Assembly (NCBI RefSeq): GCF_900167905.1 | Contig: NZ_FUYZ01000001.1 | Coordinates: 496,001-560,000 of the forward strand | Origin: Soonwooa buanensis | GTDB lineage: Bacteria > Bacteroidota > Bacteroidia > Flavobacteriales > Weeksellaceae | DNA length: 64,000 nucleotides | Direction: 5' to 3' | Made by a program: the position numbers and the translations under genes | Shown: in pieces, positions 47,929-56,572 of the stretch | How positions within the stretch are numbered: position 1 is the stretch's first letter | How the letters are laid out: every line of letters begins with the position of its first letter | The notes under the pieces: model-generated | Seen by the model: only the letters and a program-made list of their open reading frames with translations | Database searches by the model: none | Told to the model about the DNA's origin: nothing

Positions 47929-49230
47929 TTAATAGTTTCCTGTTGTTTGTAATAATTTTTTGTGTGCTAAAGTTGCATCAGCTTTAGAATTGATAAGGTT
48001 AACTTGCGCCGCTAATTTTGCAGTATCCGCATCTAGCAATTCGGTCATCGTTGCTAAACCATTATCGAATTTATTTTTAGTAATTCTAAAATTTTCGTTG
48101 GCTTGTTCGACAGCACGTTGATAAACATCTATTTTTCTGTAAGCCAGTTTTTCGTTCTGAATATCTTTTTTAACATCCAAAGTAATGTGATCATTTAACA
48201 ATTCAGAAGAAGCCTCCAATTGTTTTTCAACTGCTAAAGATTTACCCAAACTCGAATTCTTTTTCCAAATATTTGCTAGGTTATATTGTACGCCTACACC
48301 GAAATTAACTGCATTGGTCACTGTCAAAACCTCCGGAATGTCCGCTGCGACGTAACCTCCAGTTAAAGCAATTGTCGGAAGATTCTCGGCTTTAGCAGCT
48401 TTGGTACCGAGCATTGCAGCTTTTTGTTGATATTCTAAAGCCTGCTTGTCTTTTCTATTTTTAAAGGCTTCTGTCAAATAATAATTATCGTCTTGTAGAT
48501 TTTGATCTTCGATATAATTAGGATCAATCTCGATTTCTGTATTATCTGCCAAACCTAACAACAAATCCATATTGATATTCGCAATGTCGTAATTGTTATG
48601 GGCTTCCAATAACTGAACTTCGATATTAGAAGTTTGTAATTGCGCTTTCAAACGGTCGTTACGAGCGATAACGCCATTGTCTTCAAGTTTAATAAACGAT
48701 TGATCACGCTTTTCTGATGCCGAAAGACTTTCTTCCAAAAGTTTAATCGCCTGCGACGCTTTAAACATGTTATTGTAAGCTTGTGCCACATTATAAGCCA
48801 CCGAAATTTTATCATTTTCAGAGCTTAATTTTGAAGCTTCTACTAAATATTTTGCGGACTCAATACCATATTTAATTCGACCACCCGCAAAAATTGGATA
48901 TGATAAATTTGCAGAACCAAACATCACCTGGTTAACCTCAGGACCTGCGCCACCGCCCATACCAGGAAGTTTGATATTAACATTCGGCTTTATCGGCATA
49001 TACATATAAGTCCCAGAAATTTTAAGATCGGGAAGTTGTCGATTTTTAGCCTCGAGAAGATTAGCAGTCGCTTCTTCAATTTTTGCTTCGTCGATTTTAA
49101 GACTTTTACTATTCTTAATACCAAGGTCGATGGCTTCGGAAAGTGTTAAATTCTTTTTTGACTGTGCTTGAAAAAAAATATTACTACTGATGAGTAGTAA
49201 TATTCCTAAATTAATTCCTTTATTTTTCAT
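47929..49230 (-). CDS. TolC-family outer-membrane efflux channel
   Basis: The 433-residue protein has a Sec signal peptide (ends FFQAQ), then the duplicated outer-membrane-efflux domains with long helices and short beta strands (GGRIKYGIESAKYLVEASKL region, and the NKFDNGLATMTELLDADT segment near the C-terminus). Its start overlaps the end of the TetR regulator gene by 11 bases, and the HlyD adaptor follows 19 bp later. It forms the outer-membrane exit of the tripartite drug pump. Confidence 0.92.
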   Translation of the reverse strand: MKNKGINLGILLLISSNIFFQAQSKKNLTLSEAIDLGIKNSKSLKIDEAKIEEATANLLEAKNRQLPDLKISGTYMYMPIKPNVNIKLPGMGGGAGPEVNQVMFGSANLSYPIFAGGRIKYGIESAKYLVEASKLSSENDKISVAYNVAQAYNNMFKASQAIKLLEESLSASEKRDQSFIKLEDNGVIARNDRLKAQLQTSNIEVQLLEAHNNYDIANINMDLLLGLADNTEIEIDPNYIEDQNLQDDNYYLTEAFKNRKDKQALEYQQKAAMLGTKAAKAENLPTIALTGGYVAADIPEVLTVTNAVNFGVGVQYNLANIWKKNSSLGKSLAVEKQLEASSELLNDHITLDVKKDIQNEKLAYRKIDVYQRAVEQANENFRITKNKFDNGLATMTELLDADTAKLAAQVNLINSKADATLAHKKLLQTTGNY

Positions 49231-49843
49231 TATAACCTAACAGGTATTTTAATACGTTTTTTAAATGTTCGCTTAGTCCTTCGTAGTATACAGCTTCGAA
49301 GTTGGCATCGTTTTGAGCACCAGCAAATTCTTTATACATAGGTGTTGCGTTAACGCCAGCAAATAAAGTCCCTGCAATTGTTGAGTGGACATATTCTACT
49401 TTTGGAAGTTTTGTGAAAACCCCATTATCGTAACCAGACTTTATTAATTTGGAATAAAACTCTAAAAAATTCATTTTAGACGTTTTTAAAAAATCGATGA
49501 TGAAAGCGGTTTTGTTGCTTAATTGTTCGCGTTGCATAATCGTGTAAAAAGCACGCAGACGAACCACTCTATTACAAAATTGGTCAATAAGAAGTTCGAA
49601 CTTTTCCCATTCGTTAAGGTTAGATTTAGAAATAATATCTTTTCCGAAACTCACACTTTCGTTCATTCTGTATTCGAAAATGCGTTCGTAAAGTTTTTCT
49701 TTAGAACCAAAATAATACGAAATCATCGAAATATTAACATTCGCTTCCTTACAAATTTCGCGTGTGGAAGTACCGCCAAAGCCATTTTTCGCAAAAAGCT
49801 TTTCGGCAGCAAAAAGAATATTTTCTTCCTTAGAGATTTCCAT
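49220..49843 (-). CDS. TetR-family regulator of the efflux operon
   Basis: The 207-residue protein has the TetR N-terminal helix-turn-helix (LFAAEKLFAKNGFGGTSTRE and ISMISYYFGSKEKLYE, within residues 8-55) and a variable ligand-binding C-terminal domain. It is the first gene of the operon and overlaps the TolC gene, so it is likely a self-regulating repressor of the pump, released by pump substrates. The upstream region (49844-49944) is A/T-rich and no clear dyad operator stands out. Confidence 0.9.
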   Translation of the reverse strand: MEISKEENILFAAEKLFAKNGFGGTSTREICKEANVNISMISYYFGSKEKLYERIFEYRMNESVSFGKDIISKSNLNEWEKFELLIDQFCNRVVRLRAFYTIMQREQLSNKTAFIIDFLKTSKMNFLEFYSKLIKSGYDNGVFTKLPKVEYVHSTIAGTLFAGVNATPMYKEFAGAQNDANFEAVYYEGLSEHLKNVLKYLLGYNEK

Positions 49844-49944
49844 TCACATCAATTTTGCTGCAAATGTAAATTATTTTCAAATAAAATCAAACGATTGATT
49901 GAATAAATTTTTATTAAATAAAGATTAAAATTTTTGCGAAAAGC

Positions 49945-51069
49945 TTAAACAGCCTTTTTATGGATGTGTCGCGTCAATTTGATACCCATATCTGTTAAAA
50001 CAACTTTGGCGTTGGCATTACGAGAAATATGATAACTGGCGTCCGTCAACTCATCAAGAATCGCTTCGATATTGGCTCCGCTGATATAAGTCGAAAAAGC
50101 ATCCCAACCAAAACCATTGCTATCCAACTTGCGATATACAAGATTTGGACTTGCATAATTTTGCAACAATGCCAAACGGAAAGTCTCTGTACAGAATTCT
50201 AAAAAACGAATTTGTTTATCACGATTCCATGTGCTAATCTCATGCGACCAACGGATGATGGCGCGCAAAACTTCGGGTTTCTTTTTCGCCATAAAAGCAT
50301 TACGAACCCATTGTATAAACAAAGTCTCGAACTCGTTGGATGATGATCCCGTATCTAAAATCTTTTGAGCGTCATTTAGATTTCCGCGAGCTTGTCCAAC
50401 TGCCGCTTCAATTTGTGATACATCGGCGTCGGGAAATTTTGATGATAAATAGGTTTTTATATCTGTATCCTCAATTCTTGGGACTTCAACAATTTGACAA
50501 CGAGAAAGTATCGTCGGTAGAATATTATCAATTTTTTCCGCACACAATATAATATAAGTCTTCTTTGGCGGCTCTTCTAAGAATTTCAGAATTTTGTTAG
50601 CGGCTTCTTCATTCATTTTGTCAGCACGCCAAATGATGAGGATTTTGCTACCACCTTCAAAACTTTTTAGTGCAAATTTAGCATGCATATCTTCGGCTTC
50701 TTGTGCCGAAATAAAGAATTGTTTCTTTTCTGAATCTAGATAATTGGTCCAATCGTCAAAACTAGAATACGGATTTTTGAGAATCATCTCACGCCATTCT
50801 GTAAAATAACGTTTACTAAGCGAAATATTTTTCTCAGTAAAAATTGGAAAACTAAAATGTAAATCGAGATGGTTAAGATGTTCTACTTTTTGAGCTGCAG
50901 TTGCATTTTCGCGAGACAAAATCTCTTGAGAAAAAGCCAAAGCCATTGCCAATGTACCGTAACCTTCTTCACCAACAAAAAGCTGTGCGTGCCCTACTCG
51001 ATTATCTTCAATACTGGATAAAAGAAGATTTTTCAGTTTTTGTTGCCCGATTATGTTTTCCCATTTCAT
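49945..51069 (-). CDS. holB: DNA polymerase III delta' subunit
   Basis: From the ATG at 51069 the protein has 374 residues and starts MKWENIIGQQKLKNLL, a typical clamp-loader beginning. A longer frame to 51159 adds residues with no similarity. The AAA+ fold is visible, with FVGEEGYGTLAMA at the Walker A position (no Lys, as expected for a delta' that does not use ATP), the helix KILIIWRADKMNEEAANKIL and the sensor segment LPTILSRCQIVEVPR. It helps load the sliding clamp on DNA. It is divergent from the outer-membrane protein gene. Confidence 0.9.
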   Translation of the reverse strand: MKWENIIGQQKLKNLLLSSIEDNRVGHAQLFVGEEGYGTLAMALAFSQEILSRENATAAQKVEHLNHLDLHFSFPIFTEKNISLSKRYFTEWREMILKNPYSSFDDWTNYLDSEKKQFFISAQEAEDMHAKFALKSFEGGSKILIIWRADKMNEEAANKILKFLEEPPKKTYIILCAEKIDNILPTILSRCQIVEVPRIEDTDIKTYLSSKFPDADVSQIEAAVGQARGNLNDAQKILDTGSSSNEFETLFIQWVRNAFMAKKKPEVLRAIIRWSHEISTWNRDKQIRFLEFCTETFRLALLQNYASPNLVYRKLDSNGFGWDAFSTYISGANIEAILDELTDASYHISRNANAKVVLTDMGIKLTRHIHKKAV

Positions 51070-51191
51070 GTCAACAAATATAAAGAAATAAGTTTGAGGA
51101 TTTATGTTGTTTAAGTTTAATAAAAATCTAAAAGAAACGTCAATTCTTGTAGTATTCATCTACTTAACAAACTTTAACGCCAAATAAATTT

Positions 51192-51220
51192 TTGAGATTC
51201 ATTATTAATTAAGATATTTG
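51192..51220 (+). promoter_or_regulatory. Candidate promoter of the outer-membrane protein/lptC/anmK operon
   Basis: TTG at 51192-51194 and GATATTTG at 51213-51220 are separated by 18 bases, close to the Bacteroidota consensus TTG-N17-23-TAnnTTTG with one mismatch (G for T). The element ends 20 bp before the ATG at 51241. Confidence 0.45.
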
Positions 51221-51240
51221 CGGTTTGATAATAATAACGG

Positions 51241-52518
51241 ATGAAAAAGACTTTTGTCGTATCATTACTTACAGCGGGAATCTATCTAAACGCACAAAGC
51301 GTCGGTAATTCTCCATATGCAGCCTACGGAATTGGTGATGTAAAGTATGATAACACTGTGGAAATAAATTCAATGGGAGGCGTTTCTACTGCATATATTT
51401 GGGATTTTAATAATAGTTTTAACTTTAGAAACCCAGCAGCTAATACCAACCTAGAATTAGCAACCATTAAAGTTGAAGGAACCAACGAAAATAACTTTTA
51501 CAAAACCGACTATAATAATACAAGTGTAACAAAACACTCTAATTATTTGTCAAATATTGCTATTGCAATGCCACTTAGCAAGAAGGTAAAATTCGGATTA
51601 GGCTTTCAACCTTATAGCTCTAAGCAATACGAAATACTTCGTACATCGACTAACGCAGACACCGGAACTACCGAAGGGCACAAATACACAGGAAAAGGTA
51701 CTCTTAACACGATACAAGCAGCGCTTGGTTATCAGATTACACCAAGTTTTGCTTTAGGTATTAGAACAAATTTTTATTTCGGGAAACTTTATGATCTTGA
51801 AGAAGTAACTTTTTCTGACGCAGAATTGTTAAGCGGTTACGAAAATAGCAACAAGATTAAATCTTTCAACTTTACACTTGGTACAACTTATCAAAAGAAA
51901 TTCATTAACGATCACAAGTTGACTGTTGGTGCAACTTATACTTTTGGTACGACTGGTCAAATGGAAAGTACATACACCAATAGCACTTATTACAAAGGTG
52001 TTGGCGATGTTAAAGGTTACGAAACGATTATCGATCAATTAGAAACTAAAGATAAAAAATTCTTACCTCAAGAATTTTCAATTGGTCTTGGTTATGGTCA
52101 TGAGACGAAATGGTTTGTTGGGACGCAGTTAGACTATAAAAATGGAGAAAACTTCAACTTTTTGGGACAAACTTTAGCGTATCAAGATTCTTATAAAATT
52201 TCTGCTGGAGGTTGGATTCTTCCTAACTACAACAACTTTAGAAATTACTTCTCTCGTGTCACCTATCGTTACGGGGCTTATTATCAAAAAGGAGCGCTTA
52301 ACCTAGCTGGACAAAACATCAATAGATTTGCAATAACTGGTGGTGTTACGTTACCATTCCAAAAAAGTAGTGTAACAAGAATGAACTCTGTTGATCTTGG
52401 TTTAGAAATCGGAAAAACAGGTACACTTACCAACAATCTTATTCAACAGAACTTTATCAACTTACGTGTAGGAATTAACTTTGCGGATAAGTGGTTTGCA
52501 AAAAGACTTTACAACTAG
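51241..52518 (+). CDS. Outer-membrane beta-barrel protein of unknown function
   Basis: The 425-residue protein has a Sec signal peptide (ends YLNAQ) and a body of alternating strands with many Tyr, Asn, Thr and Gly. It looks like a flavobacterial outer-membrane beta-barrel with weak similarity in layout to FadL/OmpP1-type proteins (an early NSMGGVSTAYIWDFNNSFNF segment resembles the small-loop region). It lies 18 bp before lptC, so it could be associated with envelope assembly. No substrate can be given. Confidence 0.8.
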   Translation: MKKTFVVSLLTAGIYLNAQSVGNSPYAAYGIGDVKYDNTVEINSMGGVSTAYIWDFNNSFNFRNPAANTNLELATIKVEGTNENNFYKTDYNNTSVTKHSNYLSNIAIAMPLSKKVKFGLGFQPYSSKQYEILRTSTNADTGTTEGHKYTGKGTLNTIQAALGYQITPSFALGIRTNFYFGKLYDLEEVTFSDAELLSGYENSNKIKSFNFTLGTTYQKKFINDHKLTVGATYTFGTTGQMESTYTNSTYYKGVGDVKGYETIIDQLETKDKKFLPQEFSIGLGYGHETKWFVGTQLDYKNGENFNFLGQTLAYQDSYKISAGGWILPNYNNFRNYFSRVTYRYGAYYQKGALNLAGQNINRFAITGGVTLPFQKSSVTRMNSVDLGLEIGKTGTLTNNLIQQNFINLRVGINFADKWFAKRLYN

Positions 52519-52536
52519 AATTAAGATTTATTACTA

Positions 52537-53139
52537 ATGATTTTTAAAATTAGTAACATATCAAATCATACAGCATTAAGAAACAAAATTCTATTAAGTT
52601 TCTTAATGCTTTTTGTTTTACACTCTTGCGACGAAGACATCACAAAACGCGATCGTAAGAAAAACACCAATTTTGCGTCTCAAGTTATCCATAACGCAAA
52701 AATTATACAAAGAGATTCGGGTAAGGTAAAAGTGCGATTTGATGCGCCTTTGCTAGAAAAATACGAGTTAATAGATTCGCCTTATGTCGAAGCAAAAAAA
52801 GGAATCTATCTAGAATATTTTGATAAAAAAAATCCGAAAGTTCCTGGGAAAATTTGGGCTAAATACGCAAAATATGATGAGAAAAAAGATTTCTATTTTG
52901 CGAAAGGTCGTGTAAAAATTGTTACTAATGAAGGTCGAACTTTTGTAACAGAAAGTATTAATTGGGACAAAAAGAACCGAAAAATGTACACCAAAGACAC
53001 AGTTTTTGTGTCCGATCAAGACGGTAATATTTTGGTTGGTGCCAACGGAATGGTCGCAAAAGACGACTTTACAGAATATACATTCTATAACAACTCTGGT
53101 CAATTCAACACCAAAGGTCTTCCTAAAACTGGCTTATAA
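52537..53139 (+). CDS. lptC: LPS export ABC transporter periplasmic protein LptC
   Basis: The 200-residue protein has an N-terminal hydrophobic segment ending in HSCDEDI, so it is probably a lipoprotein or single-pass anchored protein (Cys30). The rest is the jellyroll fold of LptC (VIHNAKIIQRDSGKVKVRFD, then ESINWDKKNRKMYTKDTVFV). LptC links the LptBFG pump to the LptA bridge and carries lipopolysaccharide through the periplasm. Its stop overlaps the anmK start by one base (TAATG). Confidence 0.88.
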   Translation: MIFKISNISNHTALRNKILLSFLMLFVLHSCDEDITKRDRKKNTNFASQVIHNAKIIQRDSGKVKVRFDAPLLEKYELIDSPYVEAKKGIYLEYFDKKNPKVPGKIWAKYAKYDEKKDFYFAKGRVKIVTNEGRTFVTESINWDKKNRKMYTKDTVFVSDQDGNILVGANGMVAKDDFTEYTFYNNSGQFNTKGLPKTGL

Positions 53140-54203
53140 TGGCAACTTCGCAAGACTTTTTTGCAATAGGATTAATGTCTGGGACAAGTCTCGACGGACT
53201 AGATTTATGTTATTCTAAATTTTGGAAAAGTGATGAAAAATGGCATTTTGAGATTTTAGAAACCGAAACAATTCCTTATTCAGAAGCTTGGGAAAATAAA
53301 CTCCGAAACGCTGTTAACCTCAATGCTGAGGCTTTACTTGAATTAAATTCCGATTACGGATTTCTACTTGGAGAACTTAGTCAGAACTTCATTTCTAAAC
53401 ATAACATTAAAAATTTAGATGTTATTGGCTCACACGGTCACACGATTTTTCATCAACCTGAAAAAAAATTTACACTTCAGATTGGCGATGGTCGCGCCAT
53501 ACAGATTTTAACAAAGAAAAATATCGTTTACGATTTCAGAATGCAAGACGTTTTGATGGGCGGAAGCGGTGCTCCGTTGGTTCCGATAGGTGACGAACTT
53601 TTGTTTTCGGATGTTGATGCTTGTGTTAATCTTGGCGGATTTTCTAATATTTCATTTAAAAAAGATGAAAAAAGAATTGGCTACGATATTTGTCCTGTCA
53701 ATATTATTTTAAATTATTTTGCGAAAAAACAAGGTCAAAATTTCGATAAAGATGGCGAATTAGCAAAACAAGGAAATGTTGATTCAGAACTTTTAAAGAA
53801 GTTAAATAACATCGAATTTTACCAATTATCCGAACCAAAATCTCTCGGCTACGAATGGGTAGAATCTCATATAATGCCCTTATTAAAAGACTTTTCGGAC
53901 TTAGAAATATTAGCAACTTTTACAGAGCATATTGCTGAGCAAATCGCTATTAATCTAAGTCAAAATAATATCAAAATCGCTTTGTTCACAGGTGGTGGAA
54001 GCCACAACACTTATTTAATAGAAAAAATTAAAGCAAAAACCAAAACCCAAATCATTATTCCAAATAAAGAAATAATTGATTACAAAGAAGCTTTGATTTT
54101 TGCTTTTATGGCTGTCCTAAAAATAAATGGTGACATCAATGTACTTTCCTCAGTAACAGGAAGTTCTTATGACCATTCATCAGGAATTTTTCTTAAATTC
54201 TAA
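53139..54203 (+). CDS. anmK: Anhydro-N-acetylmuramic acid kinase
   Basis: The 354-residue protein has the AnmK signature GLMSGTSLDGLDL (near residue 11), GSHGHTIFHQP (about 88), the QIGDGRAIQ and VYDFRMQDVLMGGSGAPLVP segments, the NLGGFSN motif and FTGGGSHN towards the end. It phosphorylates anhydroMurNAc released from peptidoglycan so it can be recycled. It is translationally coupled to lptC and converges on the SRPBCC gene, overlapping its 3' end by four bases. Confidence 0.95.
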   Translation: MATSQDFFAIGLMSGTSLDGLDLCYSKFWKSDEKWHFEILETETIPYSEAWENKLRNAVNLNAEALLELNSDYGFLLGELSQNFISKHNIKNLDVIGSHGHTIFHQPEKKFTLQIGDGRAIQILTKKNIVYDFRMQDVLMGGSGAPLVPIGDELLFSDVDACVNLGGFSNISFKKDEKRIGYDICPVNIILNYFAKKQGQNFDKDGELAKQGNVDSELLKKLNNIEFYQLSEPKSLGYEWVESHIMPLLKDFSDLEILATFTEHIAEQIAINLSQNNIKIALFTGGGSHNTYLIEKIKAKTKTQIIIPNKEIIDYKEALIFAFMAVLKINGDINVLSSVTGSSYDHSSGIFLKF

Positions 54204-54586
54204 AGTTGCTCAATTTTATCAGTCAAAGCATCGATAAAGTTTTTCAACGGTTTTTCAACCATCATTTTGATAAATGGATTGAATTTTCCATCAAATAATA
54301 ATTGAACTTCAGTTTGATTCTCACTGATTGGGCTCATATTTCCAGTCAATGCGAAATCCAAACTAGAACTTGCAGAAACTAAAATAACTTTTTCTTCTGT
54401 AACTTCCTGAATCTTAAGCGCAATCTCAGGCATTCCTTTTAATCCAAACTTGAAACCACCTTCTCTCGCTTCAAAATTTTGAAGACTGTCTGGCATCAAT
54501 GCTTTGTAATCTTCAGCATTTTTAAGCATTTCTGTCAAATCTTTAACCGATTTATTTACGATAATTTTGCGTCCTTCTAGATTCAT
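54200..54586 (-). CDS. Small SRPBCC-fold protein
   Basis: The 128-residue protein has the START/polyketide-cyclase-like pattern: an N-terminal helix region (VNKSVKDLTEMLKNAEDYKAL), beta strands (QVQLLFDGKFNPF) and a long C-terminal helix. Such domains bind hydrophobic small molecules or act in membrane-related processes. No cofactor residues identify a reaction. It is divergent from the NUDIX gene (35 bp between starts) and converges on anmK. Confidence 0.7.
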   Translation of the reverse strand: MNLEGRKIIVNKSVKDLTEMLKNAEDYKALMPDSLQNFEAREGGFKFGLKGMPEIALKIQEVTEEKVILVSASSSLDFALTGNMSPISENQTEVQLLFDGKFNPFIKMMVEKPLKNFIDALTDKIEQL

Positions 54587-54591
54587 TTTTC

Positions 54592-54626
54592 TATTTTTGT
54601 ATTAATATTAAAGCTACGCAAATGTA
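54592..54626. promoter_or_regulatory. Divergent -7 elements between SRPBCC and NUDIX genes
   Basis: On the plus strand TATTTTTG (54592-54599) lies 22 bp before the NUDIX start. On the minus strand TACATTTG (54619-54626) lies 32 bp before the SRPBCC start and overlaps the NUDIX start codon. Both match TAnnTTTG. Neither has a TTG at the normal -33 distance. Confidence 0.4.
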
Positions 54627-55233
54627 TAAAGTTTTTATCAATGAAAAAAAATTAATCCTTAGTGAAACGCCTCAAAATGTTGAGCGTAACATAGCATTTG
54701 AGGAGAATCTTCAATTTGATATCGCTTTGGACCTTTTGCAGAACACTTCAACCAAAGATGTTGCCATATATCACAACAATCTGGAAGAACTTTGGCTTAA
54801 TTATCAACAACATTTTCAAGTTATTGAAGCTGCTGGTGGCATTGTTTTAAACCCTGATAAGAAAATACTTTTCATCCATCGACTAGGAAAGTGGGATCTT
54901 CCAAAAGGTAAAATAGAAGTTGGAGAATCTAGTGATATTGCGGCTTTGCGCGAAGTTGAAGAAGAATGTGGGTTGACAAATCTAGAACTTCACGAGTTTA
55001 TTAATTCGACTTATCACATGTACCATATCAAGTCAAAACCTGTCTTGAAAAAAACCTATTGGTATTACATGAAACATGATGGCATTGCTGAACCAAAACC
55101 ACAAGTGGAAGAAGGCATCACCAAAGTGGAGTGGAAAAATAAAGTGGAAATCCAACGCGATGTCGAAACTTCCACTTTTAATAATATTCTTTTAATTCTT
55201 AAAGATTTTTTATCGAAACACGACATCTCATAA
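54622..55233 (+). CDS. NUDIX hydrolase
   Basis: The 203-residue protein contains a full Nudix box, GKIEVGESSDIAALREVEEECG (residues 96-117), inside a domain spanning about 65-200. About 65 residues precede it with no recognised domain. Nudix enzymes hydrolyse nucleoside diphosphates linked to other groups. The substrate cannot be predicted here. Its 3' end overlaps that of murF by six bases, on the opposite strand. Confidence 0.88.
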   Translation: MYKVFINEKKLILSETPQNVERNIAFEENLQFDIALDLLQNTSTKDVAIYHNNLEELWLNYQQHFQVIEAAGGIVLNPDKKILFIHRLGKWDLPKGKIEVGESSDIAALREVEEECGLTNLELHEFINSTYHMYHIKSKPVLKKTYWYYMKHDGIAEPKPQVEEGITKVEWKNKVEIQRDVETSTFNNILLILKDFLSKHDIS

Positions 55234-56499
55234 TAGGTCAATTGCTTTCTCCAAAGCAATTCCGCGAGATGCTTTTAACAGAATATTGTCTGTTGTAATA
55301 GGATTTAGTTTTAAAAATTCTATTAATTCTGATGTATTTTCGAATGCAAAATCAGTCGTATTAACTTTTTTAAATTCTTTACCAACGGTAATAATTTTAT
55401 CAAAACTAAGCGCTTTTGCCTTGTCATAAATTAGTTGATGTTCTAGCTCACTTTCTGTACCAAGCTCCAACATATCACCGATAATAATTGTTTTTGAACC
55501 TTCAAATTCATTAAAATTATCCAAAGACGCCGACATACTACTTGGGTTGGCATTATATGTATCTAAGACTAATGTTTTATCATCCTTTTTCTGAACTTGC
55601 GAACGCATATTACTCGGAAAATAGCTTTCTATCGCTTCTTTAATATCATTAAATGGAATGTTAAAATGCAAACCTAAGCTAACAGCAGCAGATAAATTAG
55701 TGAAATTGTAATTTCCTGTTAAATTAGAAAGTAGCTTCTCACTTTGATAGATTAAACCAACGAAATGATCTTTTGCAAAAACTTCGAAAACATAATCAGA
55801 AGTTGGTTTTCCAAAAGAGATTTTGTTCACATAATCTGTCGTTTTTTCTAATTGAATAGTATCTGCTTCGTTAACTAAAATTGTTTTATCATTTGATTTA
55901 AGATAATCATATAATTCAGATTTTCCTTTAATAACCCCTTCGAAACCACCGAAACCCTCAAGATGTGCTTTTCCAAAATTAGTAATGTAACCAATGGTTG
56001 GTTGTGCTATTTTGCAAAGTGCTTCGATCTCTTTTTGATGATTTGCACCCATTTCGACAACAGCTAATTCATGCTCTGATTTGATGGATAAAATCGTTAA
56101 AGGCACACCGATATGATTATTTAGATTTCCAAAAGTGTATTGAAGCTTAAACTTTTTTGACAAAACCGTACTAATCATTTCCTTGGTTGTGGTTTTCCCA
56201 TTGCTCCCCGTTAAACCAATAATCGGAATATTAAGTTGATTTCTGTGATAAATTGCTAAGTCTTGTAAAAACTCTAAAGTAGAGTCAACGTAGAAAATAT
56301 TACGACCAGGATTATTGTATTTAGCATCTTCCACAACAACTGCTAAAGCACCATTAGCGATGACTTCTTCGGCTTTTTCGGCAGCGTTGTAATTTTCACC
56401 AGAGAATGCAAAAAAGATGTCGTTTGGTTGTAGCTTTCTACTGTCAATAATGCAGTTGTTAGCTTCTGTATAGAGTTTATAAAATGATTCGATATTCAT
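55228..56499 (-). CDS. murF: UDP-N-acetylmuramoyl-tripeptide--D-Ala-D-Ala ligase
   Basis: The 423-residue protein is a Mur ligase. It has the N-terminal substrate domain (SRKLQPNDIFFAFSG), the ATP-binding GSNGKTTTK (98-106), the central NNHIGVPLTIL and EMGANHQKEI motifs, and a C-terminal domain with DTYNANPSSM, which separates MurF from MurC, D and E. It adds the terminal D-Ala-D-Ala dipeptide to the peptidoglycan precursor. It converges on the NUDIX gene and is upstream of no other gene on its strand. Confidence 0.95.
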   Translation of the reverse strand: MNIESFYKLYTEANNCIIDSRKLQPNDIFFAFSGENYNAAEKAEEVIANGALAVVVEDAKYNNPGRNIFYVDSTLEFLQDLAIYHRNQLNIPIIGLTGSNGKTTTKEMISTVLSKKFKLQYTFGNLNNHIGVPLTILSIKSEHELAVVEMGANHQKEIEALCKIAQPTIGYITNFGKAHLEGFGGFEGVIKGKSELYDYLKSNDKTILVNEADTIQLEKTTDYVNKISFGKPTSDYVFEVFAKDHFVGLIYQSEKLLSNLTGNYNFTNLSAAVSLGLHFNIPFNDIKEAIESYFPSNMRSQVQKKDDKTLVLDTYNANPSSMSASLDNFNEFEGSKTIIIGDMLELGTESELEHQLIYDKAKALSFDKIITVGKEFKKVNTTDFAFENTSELIEFLKLNPITTDNILLKASRGIALEKAIDLL

Positions 56500-56537
56500 G
56501 TCTCAAAATTAAGATTAAAAAATAATTTTGCATAAAA

Positions 56538-56562
56538 AAAGCAGTAGAAAATCTACTGCTTT
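56538..56562 (-). terminator. Terminator after gldJ
   Basis: An 11-bp stem (AAAGCAGTAGA with TCTACTGCTTT, 3-nt loop) lies directly downstream of the gldJ stop and is followed on the minus strand by seven Ts. Confidence 0.8.
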
Positions 56563-56572
56563 ATATGAAGTT

